A stretch of DNA of 64,000 nt from Thelonectria olida (taxonomy: Eukaryota > Ascomycota > Sordariomycetes > Hypocreales > Nectriaceae), in NCBI GenBank assembly GCA_020736575.1, contig JAGPYM010000005.1, forward strand, positions 558,001 to 622,000, in the 5' to 3' direction. Under the pieces are notes generated by a model that saw only the letters and a list, made by a program, of their open reading frames with translations, had not been told where the DNA came from and searched no databases. The position numbers and the translations under genes were made by a program. Positions 1 through 11,675 of the stretch are shown here, in pieces; the first letter of the stretch is position 1, and the number at the start of each line of letters is the position of its first letter.

Positions 1-1015
1 CACTTGACTCAGACTGCGTCCCGAAGAAAACCTAAGGGTTCATCATGATACGTACCCTGTTCGCTCTCCTCCTCATACGGACCGCTGCCGCGGCCGAGAG
101 AGCGACTTCGGAGGGGCTGCTGCGTGAGGTACCTGCGACCACGGTCTAGACTCACCTCGAAGCGAACGAGCCAATGACGGCGCGAGCCGCGCTGGGCTCT
201 GGGCGCTCAGGCCGATCAGAGCCAGCACCGCGGTGCCACTCTCGGCAAAGTAAGTAGACAGTACTTGTTTCATCAGAGTCATGCAAGTACTCACCCTGAT
301 CCGCACAGCATCTCATTGGAGAAAACGCGGGGTCCTGGGGGCTGGTCGTCATGAGAACGAATCTAAGGGGGCTCCGAGGGCTCGGCAGATATTGCGCAGG
401 GAGTGGGTGGGTAGCTCATGGAAGCTCGCCCAAGCTCTCATCGGTGCGGGGAAGCTCTGGTCATCTCAAACAATTGGCAAGACTTCCATTTTTTCCCTAT
501 CTCTTCGCTCTCTGCGATCCTTCACCACACCGCTCAAAACGCCCGCAACCCAGTGACACACACTCACATTCATTGTCGCCTCCCCATGATCAAGACGTCG
601 CCAATTGCTCTCCTCACGCCGAGGAGCCCGGTCACATGATCGGTACTTCCAACCGGCAAGGGAACTCACTCTGAATGGGGAAGGTTGGTGTTTTAGAGGC
701 TTCGGCAGAATCCTCCGAAGGTACAAGTTAGAAAAGACTCCCCAAAGGTGACTGCTCAAGGTCCGGCCAGACTCGGATGAGACGATTCGCAATTCTGCAT
801 GTACCTTCGTTTGGATAATAATGACGAAATCAGAGCCACATCCTTGTCAATTGATGCAGCAATGCTTGTCCATGTTTCCTCGAGTCTTGTGCCGCAAGCA
901 GAAGCAGTCCGATTGACCAAATCGCGAGAGATGTTGAGACGAATGAAGGGCTCAAAAACATTGTATTTTTTTCCATCAGACAGATTATTACTTTTATAGA
1001 CCCAGCGAATAGCTC
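1..1015. other. Intergenic, no gene seen
   Basis: This stretch holds only short overlapping open frames without domains, plausible splice sites or a credible start. The part nearest 1015 lies just downstream of the serine hydroxymethyltransferase stop and is probably its 3' untranslated region. Confidence 0.5.
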
Positions 1016-2710
1016 CTAGCCCTGCAGCCAAGGCTGGGGGAACTCCCCAACCCACTCCTCGACCTCCTTGCGAAGAGCTCCAATCTCAGGCACCTCGGCT
1101 CCGTCGCCCAGGTGAGCCAGGAACGCCTTCACCGTCGCCGGGTTCTTGACGCCCTTGGCCTTGGCCGCCTCCTTGGCCTGCTTGTCCACCGTCAGCGTGA
1201 TGGCGACGGCCCGGTCCACAATCTCGGCCACCCGCTCAAAGTCGTTGGCCCCGAACCCGCGCGTCGTCATGGCGGGCGTGCCCAGGCGAAGGCCGCCGGG
1301 CTTCAGCGCCGACACGTCGCCCGGCACCGTGTTCTTGTTGGATGCCACGCCGCACAGCTCCAGCACGCGCTCGACCCGCGCGCCGTCGATGCCCTTCGGC
1401 TTAAGGTCGACCAGCACGAGGTGGTTGTCCGTGCCGCCCGACACCAGCTTGTAGCCGAGGCCGCCGCCCAGCCGGCTAGCGAAGGCTTGCGCGTTGGACA
1501 GCACGCTCTCCTGGTACTGCTTGAACTCGGCCGACTGCGCCTGGCGCAGCGCCACGGCCAGCGCCGTGATGGTGTGGTTGTGGGGGCCGCCCTGGTGACC
1601 GGGGAAGACGCTCGCGTTGATGGGGCCTTCAAGATCGTACAGGATTTCCTTCCCCTTCTTGTCGACGCTGCGCACGCCCTTGCGGAAGAAGATCATGGCG
1701 CCTCGGGGGCCGCGGAGGGACTTGTGGGTGGTGGTGGTGACGACGTCGCTGAATTCGAAAGGCGACGGGATGACGCCCGCGGCGACGAGGCCCGAGATGT
1801 GAGCCATGTCGGCGAGCAGGTATGCGCCCGTCTCATTGGCGATGGCTCGCATGCGCTCGTAGTCGATGAGGCGGGAGTAGGCCGAGGTGCCGGCGATGAT
1901 GATCTTGGGGCGGTAGAGCAGAGCGTTCTCGCGGAGCTTGTCGTAGTCAATGAGACCTGTCTCCTCGGACAGACGGTAGGGGAACGTCTCAAAGTACTTT
2001 GAGACCATGGAGATCTTCTTGTGGGGGAGCTGGTAGCCGTGGGAGAGATGGCCACCGTGGGGGAGGTCGAGACCCATGATGCGCTCGTGGGTGTTGAGGA
2101 GCGCCGAGTACGCGCAGAGGTTGGCAGGAGAGCCCGAGAGAGCTGCACATGAGCTGTCAGTTGCATGATGAGGCCAGAGGTTGTTGAGGGTGAGCACTCA
2201 CGTTGAACGTTGACGCCCCATTGCTCGGGGTCGAGGCGGAAGGCCTCGAGAGCTCTCTTTTGGCACAATCGCTCGGCTTCATCGATGTGTTCGTTTCCGC
2301 CATAGTAACGGGCGCCGGGATAGCCCTCGGAGTACTTGTTCTGCATCACACTGCCCAACGCATCGAGAACAGAGCGAGAAGTGAAGTTTTCCGAGGGAAT
2401 CAGGTTGATGAAGTGGTTCTGGCGAGTCTCCTCCTGCAATTGGGGTCAACAAGAAGGCCAGGTTACAAGGTCAGTTGCAGCCATTGGAACGTACACGCTT
2501 GAGAATGGCATGGATTTCCGGATCGCCATTTTGGAGTGTAGAGCCCAGCAGCTGGAAAGAGGTCAGTTATTCGATGGTCCAACTCAGTGTCGGTCATGGC
2601 AGCTTCGTTCTTACGTTGGCATGAGGGGCGTATGAGCTAACAGCCCTGACGGAAGCCAGCTTCCCTCGGAGGCACTGCCCAGACTGACGAAGAGCTCGTG
2701 AGGACAACAT
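1016..2710 (-). CDS. SHM1: Serine hydroxymethyltransferase, mitochondrial
   Basis: PLP enzyme that interconverts serine plus tetrahydrofolate with glycine plus 5,10-methylene-tetrahydrofolate. Four exons fit: 2710-2615, 2551-2495, 2433-2202 and 2142-1016, giving 503 residues, a normal length for the family. The first exon reads as a mitochondrial presequence ([12 protein letters not shown], rich in Arg and Ser, no acids), so this is the organellar isozyme, corresponding to yeast Shm1. Family signatures follow in order: [49 protein letters not shown] across the exon 3/4 join, and [15 protein letters not shown] with the PLP lysine near residue 269. The start is chosen because only this ATG supplies the presequence and splices in frame to the second exon. 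A long open frame on the opposite strand (1112-2002) is a composition shadow. It is divergent from the Zn2Cys6 gene at 3609, with about 900 bp between them. The yeast symbol is by homology only. Confidence 0.95.
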
Positions 2711-3608
2711 TGTGGGAGATGCAACAGACACACGAGATGGCAAGCAAGACGTCGAGCTGGCAAGAAAAAGAGGGCCAAGTGATCTAATAAGTGAACGGAA
2801 CTGAAGCCATGTGCGCAATGCCGGGGTCCACAAGGTACCGAAGCTACTTCATAGCCGTAGTCATGCTGTCGATTGCCGCCCTCGGGCTTCGGGGCAGCGT
2901 CCGAGGGGGAGGATCTGGACAAGGGGAGGCGGATCCACCAGCTTGAGATGGATCATGATGGATGCAAGATGTCGGTACTACTCTCTAGCTATTTGCAGTT
3001 AACAGCCCTGTTGCGTTCCCCGGCCAAGTCACCAAGGTTCTAACGAAGAAGACTGCTTTAGTGAATTGGCGCAGGCGCGTTGCTTGGATCTAGAACCGCG
3101 TTAGAAGGCGCGGGCTGTCGGGCGGGAATGAAGCAGACGGCGGCTCTAGGGTAGTCTGCTTGGAACATGCGCCTCTCCATCGCCATCAGTCGGTCGATCT
3201 CCCTCTCCAACGCGGAGAAGGCAAATATCCCTGTCTTACCTGATGAAGGGAGCCTGCAAACATTCTCCACTCCCACTTATCTTTGTGATTTGTCTCCCCA
3301 AGGCTGATGAGCAGTTCGTTTGTTCCCCCACTATCTTCGTCGTCCTCCACTCATCGACCGACCCCCCCGTTTGGTTTCATTATTTCCTTGCCGTGCCCTT
3401 GTTCCCATCGTCGTCGAGTCTCTCTGCCGCGTCTCTTTTTACCCGCGCGACCCAGCATAAGGCCATCGGCGTCCAGGTCCCAGCCGACAGGTTGTGGTCG
3501 CCCCCCGCGGCAATTACTCACCACTGGCACTGGTTTGGCAGCAGTTTGACGAGACGGAACTGTGCCTGACCGTCTGTGCCCTGCGTGCCCTATTCGTCTC
3601 GTCGCGGA
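2711..3608. other. Divergent intergenic region
   Basis: This is the shared upstream region of the serine hydroxymethyltransferase gene (-) and the Zn2Cys6 factor (+). The part nearest 3609 is pyrimidine-rich (3330-3480), as is common in fungal 5' leaders. No further gene is seen. Confidence 0.5.
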
Positions 3609-5530
3609 ATGAGGCCCATGCCCATCATCCGGAGCAGGACAGGTTGCTTCACCTGCCGCCGTCGTAAGAAGAAGTGCAACGAGGAGAAGCCCGTTTGCAG
3701 CGGCTGCAAGCGCAACAAGCTCGACTGCAACTGGCCTCCGGATGTCTCCGCCTCGTCAAATAACCCTCAGCCTCAGAAGCGTGCTGGCGCCGGCGCTGTC
3801 GCAGTCGCTGCCTCGGCCTCGGGCGGCGTGACGAAGCCCCAGTCTTCAAGACCATCGTCTACATCCTTGGTCGCCACCGCACCACACACGGGTCTTAAGC
3901 GGCAGCAGCAGCAGTATCGGGATGACGAGAAGCGGCAGCATACGGGGCGGCCAGACACTGACCTACCGGATGCCCAGCCAAGCATTGTGGTGGTGTCCGG
4001 GCAGCCCCGAACGGCCCCATCGCCTTTAGATATGGCCGGGGACGACTCCTCCACCCCCGGACCGGCCTCCGAGGACACGGACATGGCCGAGGCCGACGAA
4101 CAGTCCATCGTGCCGTCGCCTTCCCCGTCGTCCAGTCACTCGTCGGCCGGCTCAGCCGATTCCTTGTCGGCCGCCCCGCCCGTCTTCGACTATGACCAGG
4201 ACGCCCTTGATGCCTTGGCCCTCACCGTCGCACCCCCACCGCTCTCCGATGCCGAACGGTCTCCGTTCCTGAGCTCCTCCGGCGTCACCGCCCCCATGAG
4301 CCTGATGCCCGAGCACAGTCACCAGTCGTATGAGCTGCTCAGCTATTACCTGTCACGCACTGCGAACAGCATGGGCAACGGCTCCACCGACGTCAACCCC
4401 TTCATCGCCAAGCTGATACCGCTTGGCTTCTCCAACCCTCTCGTGCTGCAGCTTCTTCTTGCCCAGAGTGCAGCTCACCGCCAAGCAGCAGACGTTGTTG
4501 CACCACACCCGTCTAACCAGGTTGCTCAGCGGTACTATACCGACTCGCTGCGCATGTTTAGAAATGTAGTCGACGAATATGTCTCTGGAAAGGATGAGAA
4601 CACGCTCGTCCTGACCGTCGGAAGTCTCATCTTGTGCCTCACAGAGGTATGTTTCAGCGGTAGATTGCGCAAGCCGGCACAGCTGACAACATCCAGGTTG
4701 CTCGAGGAGACATCCATGGCACCGTCTTTGACCATCTCACAGCGTCCAAGTCGTTGCTTACTATGCTTCTGACTAGGCCCAAGTCAGAGCAGTTTGACGA
4801 CTTACCCGACTTCCTTGTCGAGTACTACATGCACATCTCAGCCTCAAGCATGATCTCGATCGATCCGCATTACAACTATCAGCCTCTCCTTAGTCCTGAT
4901 ATCGAGCAGTTGGCGCGGGGGCTAGTGGAGAGGAAGTATGTCGGACAATTGTGCGGATGCTGGCTTGAGCTGCTGGTGATTATCCCACAGGTCTTCCATC
5001 TCGGGCAGAGCATGATGGCCACGGTGGATGGTCAACCAGTACCTCCCTCTCCAGACAACATCGTTACGTTTGGTTTGTTACAGGCTCAAGCCATGGCGTT
5101 CTTCCCCGACGCATCAGTCACCCCGTATGCAAGGCTTGCCGGTCTCGTCTTCAAGCAGGCCGTCCTGCTGTATCTCTGGACCATCCTAGGCACCCCCCAT
5201 CAACAGTCTGAAAATACTTCTCACAAAGCCATCATGGATGCCGCTGTATCTGATGCGGTGACCTTGATGAGCCAGCTCCCTGCCACTGTCAGAGTCAACA
5301 CGAGTCTCTGCTGGCCGCTCGCTGTTATCGGCTGTTGTACGGCAGACCCGGAGATACAACAGATTCTGCGGATGCGGCTGCAGACAATGGTTGATACAAT
5401 AGGTCTTGGAAACATGAGAGAGACACTAGTGCTGTTGGAGCATGTCTGGAGACAGCCTCTGGACGAGATCAGTCCATGGACATTGTGCAAGGCGATGCGA
5501 GATCATCAGATATGGATATCTTTTGCGTGA
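3609..5530 (+). CDS. Zn2Cys6 transcription factor with fungal-specific domain
   Basis: Nuclear regulator of the Gal4 class; the target genes cannot be read from sequence. Two exons (3609-4646 and 4697-5530) with a 50-nt GTATGT...CAG intron give 623 residues. A binuclear zinc cluster lies at residues 13-40 with spacing C-x2-C-x6-C-x6-C-x2-C-x6-C (CFTCRRRKKKC...CSGCKRNKLDC), right at the N-terminus and flanked by basic residues. Residues about 45-220 are low-complexity, rich in Ser, Pro, Ala and acidic residues, followed by a helical region (YYLSRTANSMGNG, then QLLLAQSAAHR) typical of the fungal transcription factor domain (Fungal_trans_2 type). The ATG at 3609 is used because no ATG lies further upstream in frame. 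The protein resembles a free-standing regulator; no metabolic cluster surrounds it. Confidence 0.9.
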
Positions 5531-6475
5531 GGCATCGCGAGTCGGATCCGCAGCCTATTGCTATTGGCCATCTAGATCTTTGATCAGCTCGGAGAATCCT
5601 CCGAGTCAAGGAGGCAATGGACGAGGCGTTCGACCATTCGAGGCATTCCTCATCATTCGGAAGAGCTGCTGCCTCTGTTGCATACTTTCGGATTGAGGCA
5701 TATGGCCGTCATCAGCTGGAAGCCACTGCAAAAGCGAGGACGAAATACGAAAGGATGTGAGGGAGTAATACACGAGTCCCTCGGACGATCGCGGCAATGG
5801 CCTCGGAGAGTCACATGACAGAGTGGCAGCCTCAAAGATGCAACATACCAGAAGCGGGTGCTCACCAACACCATCCTACTCAATGTTGAAGCCAAAGTGA
5901 GACCTAGGTACTGCCTAGGTTGGCGGCTTGACTCTCTGAGGCTTTAAGGGTGCCGGTTGACCCGCTATACTGAGTGAAATTATCGCCGGGACACCAAAAT
6001 GCCATGATCCAGCATATGAGTTGTCATTCCTGCTTGTCGGCCACGCTGTAACATCTCACGAGGACGCCTGCATCTGCTGACTGGCTGTTTCTGCTTTAAA
6101 TTTGAGTTGGCGTGAAGGGTACTTGGGGGTTGACTTTTGGATTGCTTGTGCTCTTGGAAATATTGCTTTCCAAACTCGGGAGCCTATACTTTGATGACTT
6201 TGTATGATCATTTGAGAATGTTTAAAGAACTAATATACCCTAACCTGACCTGAGGATCAGGTTCTTCGTTCTGTCAACAACAAGAGCTTTATTCCATTCG
6301 TCTGCGACTTTGGTTCATTCTGTGTGACGACTAATATGGGCGTACGATAGGATGGGGTTCGCTTGACGGTCATAACTCCCATATCACGACTTACTTTGGC
6401 TGCAAGGCGCAAATTTGTTCTTGGCTTGATGCCAAGTCTCTATCATTGGTCTGTTGGTATCTATTCGCTGTCTAT
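5531..6475. other. Convergent intergenic region
   Basis: This region holds the 3' ends of the Zn2Cys6 gene (+) and the amidotransferase gene (-). It is moderately AT-rich near 6150-6330. No coding exon or RNA gene is recognised. Confidence 0.5.
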
Positions 6476-7335
6476 CTACGCCAACAAAAAGTTCCAAATG
6501 GCCGTCGACACCAGAACTCCGTCATGGTGCTTGGGCGCCCTCTCCATCGCATCCTCAAACATGGCGTCGTTGAAGATCTTCTGCTCGTGTCTCATTTTAA
6601 GAATATTTGTCATGATGAACTCATCAAACTCGGGGTGTGCTTGGAAGGAGATGTAGCGACCCTCCTGGTAGAGTCCTTGGATTTGACAGCTGGGACTGCT
6701 TCCTAGCAATACGGCTCCTTCGGGGACCTCCAAGACTGCGTCCCTGTGCATTTGGTGTAGCGACTAGAACGGGGGTATCAGTGGTGTGCCTGGGACAAAC
6801 TGGAATCTGGAAATCTCTTACAATTGTTGAAGTTCCTAGCAGTTTCTGCCCGTGCTCGTTGAGGTCGATCTTGTCGACCGAGACCTCCCAGCCTCCAGGG
6901 CTTACACCGACCTTGACGCCCAGTGCGCGACCGATGATCTGGTGGCCGAAGCAGATTCCTACGACGGGGACCTTTGTGGTGGTGAGAACCTTCTTGACAT
7001 AGTCGACCAGGACGAGAATCCAAGCATCATCGGCGAAGGAAGTGTGCTCTAGACAGAAAAGGTCAGCGGATTGTTCGCGGAACGGCGTGACGAGCTAACG
7101 TACTGCTTCCGCTTATCCACAGCCCATCAATGTCCTCGACGTTGGGGTACTCCAGCGCCGTGACAACATCCCACTTTGTGATTTGCAACTCGACCTCTTC
7201 GCCCTTGGCCCCCAAGCCTTCCTTTCCCTTTGTTAAGAGGGTTCGAAAGACCTCGCCATATGTGCCGCGGGCCTCCTTGACAGCCGGAACGGGCGTGTCG
7301 CATTCCAAGACGGCGAGACGAAACGTGCGAGTCAT
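6476..7335 (-). CDS. Class I glutamine amidotransferase-like protein
   Basis: Free-standing GATase1-fold protein of the GMP-synthase-like type found in fungi. It is expected to hydrolyse a gamma-glutamyl amide, substrate unknown. Three exons (7335-7104, 7048-6822, 6763-6476) give 248 residues. Seen in the sequence: nucleophile elbow GICFGHQ with Cys about 110, and the catalytic His-x-Glu in AHPEF at about 196-198, so the full triad is present; QQMHRD-like QMHRDAV lies between them, as in this family. The first junction restores Lys (SGSKHTSF), a conserved position. It stands head-to-head with the glutamine-synthetase-like gene at 8118. In bacterial polyamine degradation (PuuA/PuuD) a GS-like ligase and a class I amidohydrolase act in one pathway, so a shared gamma-glutamyl intermediate is a reasonable but unproved idea. 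Confidence 0.88.
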
Positions 7336-8117
7336 TTTTGCTGGCTGGTGTTTGAAGACTGAGAAGATAAGTAAGCGAGTGAGTGTGTGAACGGATTTGG
7401 CAACTCGATAACGGAGGTTTGCGAGGAAGTTGGAACTATGCGACGACCCTTGGCTGCAATCAAGATATGACCCCTTGCGCGTCCCTATATGCCAAGTGAG
7501 ATCAACTCGGCCGATTCCGATGAACGGGTTGTCACTCCCACCACCAGCAAAGAGCAGCGGTCCTCGGTCCCCCCCCTCACAATGTGGGAGAGCGCGATGG
7601 CGGAAACGAAGCTCATTGGGTTAGACCAGTCTCTCTGCGCCGGTCCGCGGTGCAGCGACTCCACAGAGTCCATCACATCTCACTAAGCGATAACGAGTTC
7701 CCCTTCACTCATCCTCGTGACTTATCCACGCTTATCCGCGAGGCTGGTGCGCCGTGAACCGTGGTGTTTTAGTTTGCGGGGGATGAACGACTACCCTCAA
7801 GATTGCCCCGATAGAGCCCTTTGGGTCAAACTATCCATCTTGGCGAGGCTTACATGCGAACCGCGCGGCAATTGACATGACGACAGGAATCGAGGTGCCG
7901 CTTACCGGTGTCTCACGTGGAAAATGGGAGAATTCAATGTTCGATATCTCGCTTTATGGTCAGGTTATAATGCCGTCTTACGACTCTTATCTGGGACTCG
8001 TTTGTCTCATGTTGTAGAATATCAGATATACCAGCAAGCCTTTGACTCTCATTTTCAACGTCGTTGTCTTTATCCCCACCAATTACCCCTTGTCAGCTTC
8101 TCGCTTGCTCTTATACC
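7336..8117. promoter_or_regulatory. Bidirectional promoter rich in GATA sites
   Basis: This is the shared upstream region of the amidotransferase (-) and the GS-like ligase (+). GATA-type core sites of the kind bound by AreA/NIT2 nitrogen regulators are seen at 7366-7371 (GATAAG), 7407-7412 (GATAAC), 7689-7694 (GATAAC), and on the minus strand at 7721-7726, 7731-7736 and 7986-7991 (all GATAAG). The two at 7721 and 7731 form a direct pair one helical turn apart. Nitrogen control of both genes is an inference from these sites and the enzyme types. Confidence 0.5.
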
Positions 8118-9780
8118 ATGTTAGTCATGACACCGATCACAGCAGAAAACGTCGCCGAGCTGCTCAAAGATGACATCAAAGTCAAGGTGGCCGGCGTCGA
8201 CGCCGATGGCATCCTGCGCGGAAAGATCATGGCCAAGGAAAAGTTCCTCGCCAGTGTCAAGTCTGGCTTTGGTTTCAGCTCAGCCATCTTCGGCTGGGAC
8301 ATGCACGACTCTGTCTACACGCATTGCCCGGGGATGTCCTCGGAAAGCGGCGGCGGTTACCCAGACTTCACTGCGGTCCCAGACTTGGCCAGCTTCCGCA
8401 GGGTGCCCTGGGAGAATAATATTCCTTTTTTCCTCCTGCATTTCTTTGCTGGTGGAAAGCCTGTCGTTGCCTGTCCTCGAGGAATGACGCAAGCCATTTC
8501 AAAGAAGTTGAGTGAAGCCAAGTTCAAGGCCTTTGCCGGAGGTAAGACCTTATTTCCCGTGAACATTGTCCCTATACTTACTAATCCAAATAGTTGAACT
8601 TGAGTTTGTCAACTTTCAGACTCCCTCTGAAGATGGGTACAGCCCAGAAGGCAGCCGGCCAAATCTAGCCAAATTCCTGGTCAAGAACTCACCCAAGGCT
8701 CTAAGACCTCTCACTGAAGGAATGTTCGGATATAGTCTCACTAAGCCACTTGCCTCGAAGGATTACTTCCATGATGTGTTTGACCAGAGCGTCGACTTTG
8801 GGTGCAACGTCGAGGGATGGCACACCGAGAGTGGTGGAGGTGTTTTTGAAGCTGTAAGACCCCCATTGAAAGACCGAGAGAATGTTTGAGGGCTCACAGA
8901 TGTCATAGGCCTTGATTGTCCGCGAGTTTGCCGAGATGGCTGATCGAGCGAGTCTTTTCAAGTAAGAATGTCCACAAATCCTTTAGAATCTTGACTCTGA
9001 CAGAAATTCTTTAGGCTATTGACAAAATCAGTTGGCATTGGTCACAGCGTCACGCCCTGTTTCATGGCAAAACCTCTCCATGGCATGCCCGGAAACTCGG
9101 GTCATATCCACGTCTCGCTGACGGATGAGAACGGCAAGAACATGTTTGCTCGAGAGGAGAGAAACTCTTCTGCCCAGTGGCCTGACCTCGAATACTTGTC
9201 TGATACCGGGTGTCACTTTCTTGCTGGCGTATTAGATGCTCTTCCAGACATCATGCCTCTGCTCGCCCCAACCGTCAACTCCTATAAGCGGTTCGTTGAA
9301 AACTTCTGGGCGCCGGTTGCCATTACCTGGGGAAACGAAGACCGACTGTCTTCCATCCGTCTCATCACGCCTCCCGTGTGCAAGCCCAGCGCCGTGCGGC
9401 TCGAAATTCGCATTCCCGGCGCTGATTTGCACCCGCACTATGCTCTCAGCGCCATCTTTGGTGCAGGTCTACGTGGCATCGAGAAGAAGCTTGCAATCAC
9501 CGTTCCCCCGTCTTCAGCGAGGAAGCCCGAAGATGGCAAGCCGACTCTATTAGCGAACAGCCTGGACAAGGCCGTGGAGAGGTTTGCGGCTCCGAACAGT
9601 GTGGCTCGGGAGATATTCGAGTCAGACTTTGTGGACTTTTATGCTGCGTCGAGAGAACATGAGCTTCGGGTTTGGAGAGAAGCAGTAACTGACTGGTAAG
9701 TCGTGCCATTCTAACATCTCTCATTAAAGTACTGACTGGATCCGTTTAGGGAGTTTAATCGATACATCGAAACTGTATAA
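8118..9780 (+). CDS. Glutamine synthetase family ligase (gamma-glutamyl-amine synthetase-like)
   Basis: ATP-dependent glutamate-amine ligase of the GS-I/FluG-C type, not the housekeeping eukaryotic GS-II enzyme. Five exons (8118-8541, 8594-8853, 8909-8961, 9015-9695, 9750-9780) give 482 residues. In order: beta-grasp N-domain (VAGVDADGILRGK near the start), VELEFVNF (GS Glu metal-ligand region), GCNVEGWHTESGGGVFE, then PGNSGHIHVSL (catalytic-domain His) and the NSYKRF...RLEIRIPGADLHPHYALSA block with active-site Arg. All recognisable GS blocks are present. The substrate amine is not evident; bacterial relatives (PuuA, GlnA3/4) use putrescine, polyamines or ethanolamine. Neighbouring divergent amidotransferase and GATA sites suggest a role in use of an amine as nitrogen source (inference). 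The initiating ATG at 8118 is followed by another in-frame ATG four codons on; either could be used. Confidence 0.9.
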
Positions 9781-10193
9781 TTGGCCGACTTGTGGCCTGG
9801 GAAATATGATGGAATTCATCTTCTCGTCTCTATTCACTCATGTTCATTTGTACTTGTTACGATCACTTGTCTCTCAAATAGTATTTAGACTTGAACACTG
9901 AGAAAAGGAACATAACAGGGGAGAATAATGCATATTCTGAGATGAATGCTAGCAAGTTGTTCATCATCACAAAATCCACAAGGACTTGCGTTCGTAATGA
10001 TACCTTAAGGCTCAAGATCAAATTTGACAACAAATAAAGGAATTATTTAGAAACCTGTTCTTGAACAAAAAGAGGAGATTGTTGCTTATATAAAGCCAGA
10101 ATCGTTAAAATATTCATATTCGTATGCAACACTCGCTCCAAAAGTTCCATCACTAAAGACCCCAGAAGTTCGAATACTCGTCTCGCTTTCACC
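9781..10193. other. AT-rich intergenic region
   Basis: AT-rich spacer between the GS-like gene and the next gene on the same strand. Apart from the TATA element annotated separately, nothing is recognised. Confidence 0.5.
10087..10094 (+). promoter_or_regulatory. TATA box
   Basis: TATATAAA lies 100 nt upstream of the ATG at 10194, a typical distance with a short leader. It supports the reality of the downstream gene. Confidence 0.5.
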
Positions 10194-11051
10194 ATGGCGA
10201 CCAAAATGCAAGCCTCATTTATTCCTCGAGAGGTGCCGCTTTGCCTGGAACATTTCCTATCATTCGCAGAGAAGTATCATGCCAGCCGTGAGCCACTTGC
10301 CTCCCAGTTCGAGCCCTTGAATCTCAGCCAGGACGATAGCTCGAGTGGCTGCAGTTGCAACGAGTCGAGCAACACTCCGAGTCCTCGTCAGCCAACTCGA
10401 GTTCAGCCCAAACGCCAAGCGAAGCGAAAGTATGTGGAGGCTAAGATGATGGCTGAGCGAAACAGCAAGAAGCGCAAGCTCAGCTCGGACACCAGCGAGC
10501 GCAAAAATAAGAAACGTCGATGCTGCAACGCTAACAACGAACAGAGTGTCCAGACAGCCAACGAGGCCCTCCCGCCATGGCCTCAGGCGATAATTCAACT
10601 GCAGGACATGATTTACAAAGCCGTTCACCACAACGCGGAAACACGCACGTGTCTCTCCGGAGCCGATGTGTGGACGTGCCAAGAGTGCAAGCTCGAGCGT
10701 GCTCGCGAAGTCGCGGGGCTGAGAGCTGGCTGGGACGCGGTCTGGGCTGTCCCCGGGCGAAAGAAGGCTCCCATTGCCGACATGCAACCTATTGGTGAGG
10801 TCTTCCCCAAGGCACCGTACGCGAGTATGGATCCTATCGGGAAGGCTCCATATGCGACAATGGATCATGTTGATGAAATTTACAATCTTCTTGGATTGAA
10901 GGCCCCAGTTGCGAGCATGGAACCCACCGGAGAGTTCCTCTATGTTTCTTGTTCTGGGCCATTAGAGGTTCGCGAGGAGGACAAGGTACAGTGGGCGGGA
11001 TTGACCTTTGTTGTTGAATCGTGTATCACACCAATGATCTTGATCGTCTAA
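10194..11051 (+). CDS. Unknown lysine-rich protein with internal KAP repeats
   Basis: Function not recognised. A single exon of 285 codons opens at an ATG in excellent context (CACCATGGCG). Residues about 65-110 are strongly basic with several nuclear-localisation-like patches (KRQAKRKY, NSKKRKL, KNKKRR). A CQEC pair follows at about residue 161-164. From about residue 185 come four degenerate copies of a short motif of the form K-A-P-x-A-x-M-x-P-x-G-E (KAPIADMQPIGE, KAPYASMDPIG, KAPYATMDHVDE, KAPVASMEPTGE), spaced irregularly. A hydrophobic C-terminal tail ends in ITPMILIV. No signal peptide or enzyme motif is seen. The last part could instead be read after a missed intron. Likely a lineage-restricted nuclear protein (inference). 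Confidence 0.6.
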   Translation: MATKMQASFIPREVPLCLEHFLSFAEKYHASREPLASQFEPLNLSQDDSSSGCSCNESSNTPSPRQPTRVQPKRQAKRKYVEAKMMAERNSKKRKLSSDTSERKNKKRRCCNANNEQSVQTANEALPPWPQAIIQLQDMIYKAVHHNAETRTCLSGADVWTCQECKLERAREVAGLRAGWDAVWAVPGRKKAPIADMQPIGEVFPKAPYASMDPIGKAPYATMDHVDEIYNLLGLKAPVASMEPTGEFLYVSCSGPLEVREEDKVQWAGLTFVVESCITPMILIV

Positions 11052-11366
11052 GAGAGACGATATGGCTGTTCGTAAAGTTTCTTTGTTTATTTGCACTAAT
11101 CATGACCAGCATCTTAAATACAAACATCACACTGTTCATTCACGAATAGTCCTTCGTCTGGTCCTGATTCCCGCATTATTACTGCAATTCCGTCAAACAG
11201 GTCTCATCGCAATTTCACTTATAAACATCCAAAGTGAACATTCTTTAACCCTGGAGTCGTTCAAAACGTCATAGAGCTTCCTTTCTCCCACTCAAGCTTC
11301 ACCGCGCCGATGATTGCGAAAGTCCACGTTGGTGATGTCCCAGTAGCCTCTCAATCCGCGAGGACA

Positions 11367-11675
11367 TTATGATTCTCGAGACTGGGTAGGGAATATGAGG
11401 GTTGTAATTCCCAGAGGAATGGGAAGAGGAAACGGTAAAGGGTTGACAGGATTGGCGATGAGAACGTGTGCGAAGGCTTGCTTCATTTGCTGGCGTGCGG
11501 CAGGATCATGGATTTCCTGGGCATGTCGTTCCGGGGCTGAGGTGGTGTTGGCTCTCGGATTCGTCGTGGACGAGCCAAATCTGCGCGGCCTTTTGTTTCT
11601 ATTGCTGCCACGGTGCTGCCGAGCTTGATTGCCCCGGTTGGAGGAGCCAAAAGCGCTGTTGGATGAATTGTTCAT
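11367..11675 (-). CDS. Small hypothetical basic protein
   Basis: A 102-codon frame opening at ATG 11675 encodes a hydrophilic N-terminal half rich in Asn, Ser and Arg (SNRGNQARQH, RNKRPRRF) and a Pro-rich, hydrophobic C-terminus (NPLPFPLPIPLG). There is no recognised domain. It is convergent with the repeat protein at 10194-11051. The composition is more protein-like than the surrounding noise, but a chance frame cannot be excluded. Confidence 0.3.
   Translation of the reverse strand: MNNSSNSAFGSSNRGNQARQHRGSNRNKRPRRFGSSTTNPRANTTSAPERHAQEIHDPAARQQMKQAFAHVLIANPVNPLPFPLPIPLGITTLIFPTQSRES

Noticed and set aside
1112..2002. 296-codon frame antisense to serine hydroxymethyltransferase
   Set aside because: It is the mirror of strongly GC3-biased coding sequence; low-complexity His/Arg/Val composition and no domain.
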